From Enchytraeus crypticus (lineage: Eukaryota > Annelida > Clitellata > Enchytraeida > Enchytraeidae), in contig CAJHZI010000741.1 of assembly GCA_905160935.1 (NCBI GenBank), positions 987,001 to 1,051,000 on the forward strand: a stretch of DNA of 64,000 bases. The letters run 5' to 3'. Each line of letters starts with the position of its first letter. Positions within the stretch are counted from its first letter, which is position 1. Shown here piece after piece: positions 35,151 through 45,699 of this stretch. Below the pieces are notes generated by a model. That model saw nothing but the letters and a program-made list of their open reading frames with translations, was not told the origin of the DNA and did no database searches. Made by a program: the position numbers and the translations under genes.

Positions 35151-35408
35151 ATATACATATATAATATATAAATATATTATTATAAGATAAAAATAAGATT
35201 TATGAATTAATAAGATTTATGATACATTTATTATATATCATATATCACTATTATTGTACATTACATACGATTCAGTACTTGGTAGTTGCAATTATAATCA
35301 AATTTTCTTGATTTCATAACTAAAATTGTACATTATACAGATACAGGAAAACATAAGGCAGAGATGATAGAAAACAATTATAGCATTATGCATACCTTCT
35401 CTATTCAT
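24420..35408 (-). CDS. EIF2B1: eIF2B subunit alpha, complete, 9 exons
   Basis: Regulatory subunit of eIF2B, the guanine nucleotide exchange factor for eIF2. The alpha dimer bridges the decamer and helps sense phosphorylated eIF2 in the integrated stress response. Exons, minus strand: 35408-35396, 35006-34905, 34363-34218, 33023-32907, 32485-32373, 28670-28602, 26869-26794, 25648-25523, 24572-24420. All borders are GT/AG and phases agree; 915 nt gives 304 aa (human 305). Landmarks: [65 protein letters not shown] and [39 protein letters not shown] and [11 protein letters not shown]. Exon 1 has only 13 coding nt (MNRE plus one base) but is the only nearby ATG with matching phase and a donor. Minisatellites built from its own splice sites invade introns 3, 5 and 6. 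Confidence 0.95.
25655..25985 (+). mobile_element. Non-LTR retrotransposon tail (family 2)
   Basis: [40 protein letters not shown] and [11 protein letters not shown] are typical of a LINE C-terminus. Antisense to EIF2B1, it starts only a few nt from the exon 8 acceptor. A related fragment lies at 38310-39000 (WLKKMLRIS, ISEIIK, then the same tail). Confidence 0.7.
26495..26782. repeat. Dispersed repeat (family Y)
   Basis: Contains CTGGAGCCTAGG, ACCAACTGAATGCCCTTCCTGACG-type and CAAACAACCCGGAC motifs. Other copies near 37440-37715, 49715-49920, 51705-51790 and, reversed, 43965-44125. It begins about 10 nt past the EIF2B1 exon 7 donor. Class not determined. Confidence 0.65.
26794..27112 (-). 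repeat. Triplicated EIF2B1 exon 7 acceptor and 5' half-exon
   Basis: Three copies at about 115-nt spacing of the segment from the acceptor through [17 protein letters not shown]. The downstream copy (26869) is the real exon and alone continues to ASGGIINK and a donor. The middle copy reads GCTGGTATATAATGG and has lost the AG. The upstream copy reads TTGCAGGTATGTAATGG, which keeps the AG and also resembles a consensus donor. (GTT)n-rich spacers separate the copies. Confidence 0.9.
29700..32395 (-). repeat. 64-bp minisatellite, about 41 units, containing the EIF2B1 exon 5 donor
   Basis: The unit (plus strand) begins GATTGATTGATTTACCCTGA, continues GTTATATGGTCTTGATTTAT and ends CTGTTCGACTGATAGCT. 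On the minus strand each unit reads ATAACTCAGG/GTAAATC; the exon 5 end reads ATAACTCGGG/GTAAATC at 32373/32372. The first unit therefore overlaps the exon, and the rest of intron 5 starts with a string of near-copies of its own 5' splice site. Units at 29.76-30.36 kb carry TTAATTAATTAATAAACTG instead of TTGATTTATTAATGAACTG. The stretch 31670-31990 is unusually degenerate. Confidence 0.95.
33041..33385. repeat. 56-bp minisatellite next to the EIF2B1 exon 4 acceptor
   Basis: About six units of ACAACATTTGGTTACTACAA then GTATTGGACTGTGGCAGG and GCTAACAACAACAAC. It begins about 20 nt upstream of the acceptor (33024). On the minus strand each unit gives a (GTT)nAG run that looks like a polypyrimidine tract plus AG. 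Confidence 0.85.
33775..33960. repeat. 15-bp minisatellite in EIF2B1 intron 3
   Basis: About 12 units of TTGATAGACCAGTAC. It appears to be an inner expansion of part of the adjacent 38-bp unit (TTGATAGACAAGTAC). Confidence 0.92.
33961..34225 (-). repeat. 38-bp minisatellite containing the EIF2B1 exon 3 donor
   Basis: About seven units. The real junction on the minus strand is GATGATCTC/GTGAGTACTAGTC at 34218/34217. Units read GATGATCTG/GTAAGTACTTGTC, so they copy 9 nt of exon plus the donor. At least four units keep GTAAGT, a better consensus than the real GTGAGT; two have GCTAAG. Confidence 0.92.
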
Positions 35409-35512
35409 GTTGATAACGGTTGATCTGTGTTATGTTCAACAGCAATACTGTTAGTCCAATTCTGGTAAATGATGTATATGATAATTTATTGTTTGAAACA
35501 AAAACATTATAT

Positions 35513-35577
<65 letters not shown>

Positions 35578-35594
35578 CATATAATATAATAATG

Positions 35595-35655
<61 letters not shown>
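35100..35655. repeat. (TA)n tracts around EIF2B1 exon 1
   Basis: AT runs at about 35108-35145, 35511-35575 and 35599-35653. They lie in intron 1 and just upstream of the start codon, so the promoter region is dominated by AT repeat. Confidence 0.9.
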
Positions 35656-37307
35656 CATGTTGTGCCTGGAATACTGACCAATAGATCAAACATAAACTGC
35701 ATGTGCAATAACAGGTGACTGAGCGAAAACTGAGGAAGGCGATGGGAAACAATCTCAGAAGTCATATTATTATTATCCCAAGTTATAGGCTACATTATGA
35801 TGTGGCAAAGGCATACCCTTTTGTGAAGCGCTTAAATTCGTTGAAAAACTGGAAAAGCAGCATAGCAGCAAGAATATACATACTGTATATATTCGTTTAA
35901 TTATATGTAACAAATTTTAGTATTGCAGAGGTCCTGTAACTTTTATGATGGACGTCATGAGTATAGTAGTATGATGCATCTATGATCATAGTTAGACGAA
36001 GTGGAGACTGCGTTCTCTGTACTGCTCACTCACTATTATTAGAGCTCACCATATATTTAATTAAAACTTCCATACGGAAAACATCCGAATTAACGATTCT
36101 TGCATGTTTATTTGCCTCAATCAGCTCTTCTTATTTGCCAATATGATATTTCCATACGATATTATGATTTCCGATTGTTTACAAATCTGATGAAATTAAA
36201 GAACAAGATCAAGATTAAAGAGTTCTACGCACTTCTTTCAAAAGTATAGTGTCTATATTTCCTTTAACTTAATTTAACTTAACTTTATTATACTGGTTTA
36301 GGAACACTTGAAGGCTTGTAACACCAATCTATAGCAAAATTTTGAATTCTATTAACTATTTTAATGATAAAAATGTAGTATTAATCATACATAAATTGTT
36401 AGTGCCCATCGTTGGTTTGAATTTTGTTATTTTTCCCGGATTTTGGTTCTCACGTTTATTCTTGTCCTAGATAACAGTAGCCTAACACTATAATTGTGTT
36501 TTGCTGTTATTTAACTTAGCTGCTTGAATCTTAACTTTAATTTGTAATCATAATTTAAAAGCTTTAAAAATATTTAGTGACTTAATTAGCTGTAAACTTG
36601 CAAAATTCTTTTGTAGCATAAAGATAGAGTTACTTTATCTCATATTTTTTATAAATATGTGTATAGTTTTGCAATATTCTTTTCTATATATACATTATAG
36701 CTGGCCATAAAAAGCAAAATACCTGTTACTCGCTCTACATAATGGCCTTGGTTCTTAATTTAAATGACAATGTAAACAACAATTTAGCAACCTGTACAGG
36801 TAAACATAGCATGTAATCAGTAGATCTAATTTTAATTTAATTGTAAGCAATAGTTTAAATAATTTAACAAAAATTTAAATTAAACAATTCACTCCACCTA
36901 GCATATAATATTATAATTATTCTTTAAACAATGTTACGTTACATGATTGAAACAGTAATAAGCTTACTCTTCTAAAATATTTGATATTGCTAATGTATTG
37001 CCTATTTGATGATGATGATGATGATCCCTTCAAACTCTCTTCACTACACCTTCCTCTGTCTTTCTCACTATATGACCATACCATCTCAATCTAGACTGAG
37101 CCTACCTATCCCTGATCTCTTCAACACTCAAATTCATTCTTACATGTCTGCAATCTCTGCTTCTGTTACCTTTTTGTGCCCAGCACTCTGCATCGATCAT
37201 TAATTATTACTGGCCTAATTACCGAACTATAGAATTAACCTTTCGGTCTTAGTGGTATTGTCCTATCACACTGCAAATCACTAGCTGCCCTCCACTGTGC
37301 CCACCCA

Positions 37308-37349
37308 GCTTTAATTCTACTAGTAACAAGTTACTAGTAGAATTAAAGC
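37308..37349. repeat. Perfect 42-bp palindrome
   Basis: Arms GCTTTAATTCTACTAGTAAC and reverse complement, loop AA. Confidence 0.93.
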
Positions 37350-37879
37350 AATTAGAATTATAGTAGTTACTAATTCTATTCTATTCCTTTTCCAACTCCA
37401 TTCTCTTGTATTATTACTCTTTTCCATTCATTTTAAAGTTTTGAAGCAATCTCTGGAGCCTAGACTCTTACCAACCGAATGCCCTTTCTCAGGTAGGATT
37501 GTGTCTTAATAAACATTTTATGGTGATGTGGGCCTCTTTCCCCTCCTCTGCTCCTGCCCTTTGCTCCTTACATTTTTTGTAGCAATTTCTGGAGCCTAGG
37601 CGATCACCAACCGAATGCCCTTCTGATGCTGGTATGGATCTTAGTGTTTTAGTCGCCTTCTACGACACGTGCAGTTACCAGTCAATTCTTCAAACAACCC
37701 GGACACAACACAGGGAATATTTGCAGTTAATATAATCAAATTAGTTTAAATGAAAATAATGGGTTAAATTAGTAATTTAATGACATTTAAATTAAATTAT
37801 TAATAATAATCCATTAAGATCGCTCTTCTCTTGCTCTCTTTCACCCTCCCTGTCTAGTCCTGCTTAGTGACAGGTCCAA

Positions 37880-37926
<47 letters not shown>

Positions 37927-38094
37927 CTGCACATTCCGCTGGCAGGCTCCATAGGAGCACCCATTGATCAAGTTAGGTATAATATATATATATATAGATA
38001 ATATGTATCTTATATATATTATCATATATATTAGTATATAATTTGTATATATATATATTATATATATATGTATAAATATGTATATGTATATATG

Positions 38095-38175
<81 letters not shown>

Positions 38176-39157
38176 CTGTTGATATGTTCATTCATTTATA
38201 TGTGTGAAAGCATACTTAATCCATTCCCTTAGCTCTTCATATAGTTATTATCAGAAATCTGACACATCACGGAAATCATACATAAATATACGTATCGATT
38301 AAGCTACGGACAATAAAATAAATTACACTAAATGTTTGACAAATAAATAGCAGGTATTAGAGCATCCAAGTGATTAACAAAGGCAATGGAAAAGAAATTG
38401 AATGATACCAAAAAGAAATGGCTAAAGAAAATGCTAAGAATCAGTTCCGAAGAGCATGTAAGAAATGAGAACATTAGGATTAGGAGAAGGATTAAACAAC
38501 AAACAATCAGTGAAATCATCAAGAATAGTGACGATGATGAAAAGTGATAAGTAACTTTACCAAACTATAGCTAATTTTGTTTAAACATCATTATTTGTAC
38601 TACTGTGCTGTTAGTTCCACATATGTATTGTAATTATGTTCGCATGTTCCATTTCATATGTTTGTGTGTTATCCATCTGCAGTTGTCAGATTGTTTTGAA
38701 TTTGTGAAGATATATATAAAGCAGAATAAAGTAGGCTTGACTTGTGCTGTGGATTGACAGAAACAAAAATCCCCGAAAGATATTTAAATACAGAGCTAAT
38801 GACGTAAGAACTATGGGAAGACGTAAAAGGAGATGAATTGATTGCATAAAGAAGACCTGAGGGCTGCTGGAATTAGCTTCTTTGGGACAACAGAAGGGAG
38901 GAAAAAATCAAGGAAATGGCAAAGAATAGAGTCTTTTAGAGAAATATTATAGAGAAACCTCTGCCTGGAACCAGCCCTTGGTTGATCAAATGACATGACT
39001 TGTTTTTATTTATTGGTGAAATAGATCTTCCTAAGATACCATACTTAATGTGATATATTAGGAATTAAATAGTTTTAGCAAATATGATACAAAGTGTAAT
39101 CATACTTTAATGCCTGTATGGTAACGTAAAGCTTGCTACTCATGTAGCTATCTCCTA

Positions 39158-39565
39158 AGGGTTCACTTCTCTCTCTCTTTTAGTGCACTGCCTACTGGCA
39201 GGTCCATGCTATATAACGTCTCCATTCTTCTAGAGCTGTCTGCCGCTTTCGTTTTAATTTCCACATATGAGTGGGTCTTTAAATCATCTAACATACCTAA
39301 TCTCGGCCTGCCTCTGCCTCTTTTCCCTTCCATTCTACCTTCTGTGACCTCTATTAATAGACCTTCCCCCTTCGGATGTGTCCTATCCAACTCTTCTTCC
39401 TATTTCTTATTACATTTATCAGCTGTCTATCTGTACCAACTCTCTCCAGAACCTCCTCATTTGTTACCTTTTGAGTCCAGCTAATCCTCTCCATTCTTCT
39501 CCAAATCCACATTTCCAATGCCTCCAGTTTCTTAATATTATCTTCCTTAAGGTTCATGTTTCACA
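39158..39565 (-). mobile_element. Non-LTR retrotransposon tail (family 1)
   Basis: Minus-strand frames give [49 protein letters not shown] and LPVGSALKERE. Same family as 8295-8680. It ends in the CTGCCTACTGGCAG hairpin followed by (GA)n. Confidence 0.8.
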
Positions 39566-39998
39566 TCCATTAAGGTCCAGGGTTCACTTAGCCATTCATT
39601 AATATAAGTATCCTGATCCAAGAATCCTTTAATTTTAATTCTTTTATAGTTTGGTCATCAGTGATCAACATTTTCATTTTTTACTAACATTTAGTTTTTG
39701 AAACCGTCACACCTCAAGCACAAGTTTATTAATTTGATAATTTTTTGTAATTTCTAAATTATGCAATTAAATAGATATTTGGCGGATTAAGAATTAAGAA
39801 TGTAAAATCTGTAATATGCTTATGTAATTTTGAGATTAGCTAATTTTGAGATTAGCCCATCTATGCATTTCACAAACAGGATTATTAGTGCCTTATACTG
39901 CAGTTATCGGGCTCAGTTTGAACACAAGACTTTTTCTTAAACAATAAAGTAGTCAATTATCACTAAGGTTTACTGTAGCTTATTCTAGCAACACTAGC

Positions 39999-40072
<74 letters not shown>

Positions 40073-41071
40073 ATGTAATATGATCGATACATCAGCTGTG
40101 TTTGATAGCTTGCAGATTCAAATGTTAAATAAATCAAATAGGACAAATAGTTTAATAATTGAGGTGAGCATATTTGAACTTGCAGCTATGAGATTAGCGG
40201 TATAGCATATCAGAGAAAGATACCACTCTGCTGTCAGGGCCTATACTGGCTGGCCTTATCTAATGTTTATACGTGAATTTGCAGAATTGTTGTTTACATT
40301 ATCTTTTGATTACAAAACTCTTATCAAGCAAATATACTGAAATATCCAAGGATGAAGTCAGGGGTGTTCCACAGCACTCCCTGGATTTGGTCTTTAAATG
40401 CATGATTTATATAAGGATCTTCAATGCTCTATTGGTATAGGCTTGAATGTAATTAGTACAGGCCAAAGTACACATTAACTGGCTGAAGAAATCATCTAAT
40501 GGGTAGAGGGCAGAGTAATGAGCAGTGTTATAATATAAGCTTAAATATAATGATAATAAGACAAGAATAGTTTGTTGATTTCGGAGTTCTTGTAGTGAAC
40601 TCTGCCTCTTACTACGGTTTTCAAACCTAGATTTTGATTTAAAATGTAGGAATTTTTTTTTATTTGATCACTATCCTAAGCCTAATTCTTTAGGGAAGTT
40701 GTAAGTTGTATTAATGGAGGCCTGTCGTAGAAATATTTGTTCATTTTCAAAGACGGTGCCATTTTGTTATTTGTCAGGGTGTTCAAATTTTAAGTGGGAT
40801 TTTAACTTCGTTCAATCTGATCATATTTAAATGTTAGGCCTCAGGTTTTGAATTTATGCCATTGAATATTTTTAAATACTGTACACCTTTGCCTTTTATA
40901 TAGGCTATCTGTAAAGTTTTTCTTTAGTTCCATTCTACAGCTGAAATAATTCTTGTTTCTAAGAATTCTACAGCATTTGCATTTTTATTTAGAAATTTTA
41001 AGTAGGCCTAATTTGAATTTTAACCAATCTGCTGTAATCATTTCTGTCTCTCTCTCTAGCTCTCTCTCTCT

Positions 41072-41120
<49 letters not shown>

Positions 41121-41283
41121 ATGTTTTGCTAAGTGACAGGTCAAATATTTGTACATATTCCTATTCACATGTTGTTGCACGCTGTAGTAAGAGCACTCCA
41201 TCCAATAAGGAGTTAATCGCTTCTAAAAGACTATTCCTTAGATCGTCTTAGTGTAGCCTATACCTTGGTAACAATATGACTTC

Positions 41284-42029
41284 CAGTAGCGGATCCAGGG
41301 GGTGGGCCCAGGGGGCCCAGGCCGCCCCCCCTTATGCACGATGATAAAAAATGTTAAACTATATTTTCATTGTTTCTATGGCAATTTCTATGTGTCAGTA
41401 TATTTGTAAGGGTAGTGGTTAGGGTGGGGGTGGGTACGAGAGGGAATTCAGTTCAACTTGATCAGTGATGAAATATGGGACTAGGGGCCCATATTTTGTA
41501 TACTAGGAGCCCTGTAAATATAAGGGGGCCCGAAAAAATGTTGACCGTTTCACTAGCTCTCAATTTTCGCTTTAACTACTGTATAATAGGAAAAAAGGGT
41601 GCTAGTGAAATATGTAAACTCTGTCCCGGAGCAGTAGTGCAAACAGCCTTGGTTGGGAGGGGGTTTAAGCCCCCCTCCTATCGCCAAAATTAGGTCACTT
41701 TTGCAATTCGTCCAGATCCCCTGAGTTTCTTTAGAGGTGAAAAAATCAACCTACTTTTTTTCCAAAACAAATGTAGGATTTTAGGCATTTTAGGTTTCCT
41801 CTACTTTGTTACGGGTATGCCTGGGGTGTGGTGGGCGGGGTAAGATACACTCACTCTACTAGACGAGCTCAGTAGTGAAAACATTTTGACCAAACAACCC
41901 TCCCCCCCCCCCACAGCGTTTTTCTGATTGCGTCACATGTCCCGAAGAAGGCGGGGAGTAAGCAAAAAATGTGTACATTCTCAAAAAAATTTCGGGTCCC
42001 CCCTTAAAAAATTTCTGGATCCGCCCCTG
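41284..42029. mobile_element. hAT-type MITE with 8-bp target duplication
   Basis: Ends CAGTAGCGGATCCAG (left) and CTGGATCCGCCCCTG (right; reverse complement CAGGGGCGGATCCAG), a 15-bp TIR with two mismatches. Flanking 8-mers are ATGACTTC (41276-41283) and ATGGCTTC (42030-42037), 7 of 8 alike. 746 bp, with G/C runs at both ends and no transposase seen. It split a family D SINE, whose halves can be read on either side. Confidence 0.88.
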
Positions 42030-42243
42030 ATGGCTTCTGAAATGGTTTCCCGTTACCTTCTTCAATTCTTTCTTAGTCGTCTCATACGACTCGTGAAGTT
42101 TACTGTGCCGGACACCACACCGGGAATTGTTAGTGTATTGATTGAAAACTCAGTTTTGGATTGGCTATAAACGTCAATAGATGTGCAATCTTAGGTGCAC
42201 GTGTATTGAGAATTTTGTCCTACATATCGCTCTAAATCTATAG

Positions 42244-42319
<76 letters not shown>

Positions 42320-42619
42320 TATATGTAGACCTATATAGCAGCTTAGCCTTGCACGGGTAGTCCTACATATGTAGCAAGCTTTTAAAATGAACTGCCAGTG
42401 TAGGCGCGAGGCACGTAGGTCCACCGTTGTAGGACTAGGAGTCTAGTCTAAGACCTTGTAGCCTACATATAATAAAACTTCATGTGTTGAATATTAGTCA
42501 TCGTTATGTATTAGTTTGTTTTGATGCAGTTGCGGGTGTAGTTAAATTAATGCTTATACTAGTATTGGACCCTTTATTGTGCTCTTTATATTCAGTTAAG
42601 CAGTTTCACATAAATATAG

Positions 42620-42855
42620 AGAGAAATATAAATAATTTGATAGAATATAGGGAGAAATATAAATAATTTGATAGAATATAGGGAGAAATATAAATAATTT
42701 GATAGAATATAGGGAGAAATATAAATAATTTGATAGAATATAGGGAGAAATATAAATAATTTGATAGAATATAGGGAGAAATATAAATAATTTGATAGAA
42801 TATAGGGAGAAATATAAATAATTTGATAGAATATAGGGAGAAATATAAATAATTT
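42620..42855. repeat. 31-bp minisatellite upstream of SEC14L
   Basis: Eight nearly identical units of AGGGAGAAATATAAATAATT plus TGATAGAATAT. Confidence 0.95.
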
Positions 42856-42888
42856 TTCATGCTCAAAATCATGCTACTACTCTCTTAT

Positions 42889-43430
42889 TAGTCATGCTAC
42901 CACTCTCATATTCATGCTACCACTCTCATATTCATGCTACCACTCTCATGCTACCACTGCTACCACTCTCATATTCATGCTACCACTCTCACAATCATGC
43001 TACCACTCTCATATTCGTGCTACCACTCTCACAATCGTGCTACCACTCTCACAATCATGCTACCACTCTCACAATCATGCTACCACTCTCACAATCATGC
43101 TACCACTCTCATATTCGTGCTACCACTCTCACAATCGTGCTACCACTCTCACAATCATGCTACCACTCTCACAATCATGCTACCACTCTCACAATCATGC
43201 TACCACTCTCATATTCGTGCTACCACTCTCACAATCGTGCTACCACTCTCACAATCATGCTACCACTCTCGTAATCATGCTACCGCTCTCATAATCATGC
43301 TATCACTCTCATAATCATGCTACCACTCTCTTTATCATGCCATGCCACCACTTTCTTAATAATGCTACCACTTTCATAATTATCATGCTATCACTCTCGT
43401 AATCATGCTACCACTCTCAGATATACATGT
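42889..43430. repeat. 20-bp minisatellite upstream of SEC14L
   Basis: About 26 units of CATGCTACCACTCTCACAAT, with ATATTC/ATATTCG variants recurring in blocks (a higher-order pattern). It ends about 340 nt before the SEC14L ATG. Long ORFs with CYHSHNHATTLTIMLPLSQS are repeat translation. Confidence 0.95.
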
Positions 43431-43767
43431 ACATGTAAATAATAAAAGTTATGCTCGGTTTAGTCATCAACTAACAAGTATTTAAGAACCTACAACTGAA
43501 AATATATGTATGTACAAAGAATTATTTAAATCTATCTTGAATTAGCTGAATAATCTACTATTTTTAAACAAGTTTGTTTATGTTAATTGACATCATTTAT
43601 GATATATGCTAGACATTTAAACTAAAAATTTAGGTAGACATGGCAGAGTTTAGCTGACCTTATTGCTTCGGTGCGTGCAACATGTGAAATGATCATTGTA
43701 ATGCTATTTACAGAGGAGACGTTTGATTAGTAAGTATTGATTAAGTACTATTAGTCGCATAAATATA

Positions 43768-44438
43768 ATGCCAGTCAATAAGGAAAGAGAAAGAGCGGCT
43801 GCTATTGATGAGGTAAGAAATACATGTATATGAATTAATAAATGAACTTGTGAGTAATTAGATCTGTTTCTAACTTGTTGTATATCTTCAGTGCTTGAAT
43901 TTCTAGATCCAAATTTTAATTGCTTGATTTGATGTAATTAATGGCAAGCCTTGATTTTGAAACCTACCCGTGTTGTGTCCGGGGTTGCTGAAGAATAGAC
44001 CAACCGTGGACTGCACGTGTCGTAAAAGGCGACAAAGCACTAAGATTCAGCCCAGCGTCAGAAAGGGCTTTCGGTTGGTAAGCGCGTAGGCTTAAGAAAT
44101 TTCTACAAAATTGTTTTAAACGAATAGAAACGTTAAAAATCGTGACCCTTGTTATACTAGGATTCAAAAGAATGAGAAGATAAGGATATGATTGAATCTG
44201 AAACCTGCACCTACTTATCCGCAGTAGGTCATCTTAACAATGATATTCTACAGGTTCAGCCAGAAAATAGAATGCTTACGTCCCTGATATCATCCTTGTA
44301 TGAGGAAAGGGACGTTAAACCTTTTATTATTTATTATTATTATTAATGTAATTGAAAATATTATTCGCTTAGTGCCTTATTTATATACTGACTTTCAAAA
44401 TAGCTATCTTAAACTCGCCTCTTTCCTTTGACTTCTTT

Positions 44439-44480
<42 letters not shown>

Positions 44481-45643
44481 ATTGTCCTTCCAAGTGATTG
44501 TACCAAAGTACATATTCATACTCAGAGTCTGCTCAATAAGGAACATTTTATAGATTAACGAGTTAATGATTTCACAAATGGCTATGCCATATCCATACCT
44601 TGTGTAGCCTATTGCTTGTGAAAATATGGCTTCTGGGATAGTTTCTGGTTGCCTTCCTCAGTGTTTGCTTTGTGGCCTCTTACGACACGTGTAAGAGCAC
44701 CGGAATTAGTCTTTTATTTCTGAGATAATACCATTGACTCTTCGACCAGTGAGAGCAAAGGGACTACTAACTCATTTACCTCATCATGCTCAGTCATCAG
44801 CTCATTAACCCCTCTCACTGCTGTCATGAACTCATTTACCACATCATGCTCAGTTAATAGATCATTAACCCCTCCCACTGCTGACAGAATAGCCATTACC
44901 TAACACGACCTCCTGTCCCTAACATCTGGTGGCATAAGCTAAATAAATTTGGAATAATATTTTAAATATCCTACTAATTCTGGATGGTTGTTCTTGACGT
45001 GAATGTGCGATAAGCTCTGGGCTGTAATTCTTAACGTGACAAATCGCTGTTCTGTAGTTATAATTTATCCCATATGTAGGGTGTTAGAGAGGATTTGCTT
45101 TGTTTTTTGTTTTGTTTTTAATGTGGAAACCAATGGAAATCCACTCCGACGAAAGTATGGAGTCCACTTTCAATGATGTGCAGTTTTCAATGAAGGTGTG
45201 TTAAAATAATAACTGTCCCGGAGTAATTTATACAATGTTGAATTTTTATGATAGAAATACCTTAAAAATACTGCTACAATGATAATTATTTAATATTTTA
45301 GTTAAGGAAGCGTGTGACGGACATATTGCTTCCTATCCATGATGACATGTATCTGGCCCGATGGCTAAAAGGTATTTATTTGTTATTCTACATTTATTGG
45401 TAATATCTATTCGTTAGTATATAAATTATTCTTTTAGTTGAGGTATATCTCGCATTGATTGCTTTTAATAACATAAATAATCAGAATTCTTTGAGTGTAA
45501 TGCACGTTATTTCTGATATTTTAATATTTCTATATATATATAAATTTTCGCTTCAAATATAAAATGTTTCTAAAATATAACTCCTACATACTCTCTCTCT
45601 TCTCTCTCTCTCTCTTTCTTTCTATCTCTATCTCTCTCTCTCA

Positions 45644-45699
<56 letters not shown>

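Larger units (their letters stand above)
35656..43767. other. Intergenic region between EIF2B1 and SEC14L (divergent)
   Basis: Both flanking genes point away from it, so both promoters should lie here; no clear core promoter seen. Identified content: SINE head (35705-35835), a palindrome (37308-37349), (TA)n (37885-38170, 39999-40067, 42247-42313), LINE tails (38310-39000 plus, 39158-39565 minus), a hAT-type MITE (41284-42029) and two minisatellites (42620-43430). 36.0-37.0 kb and 39.6-41.0 kb are AT-rich with nothing recognisable. Confidence 0.6.

Noticed and set aside
42894..43314. Three overlapping 126-aa ORFs (CYHSHNHATTL repeats)
   Set aside because: All three frames are open because the 20-bp unit has no stop. 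Translation of a minisatellite, not a gene.
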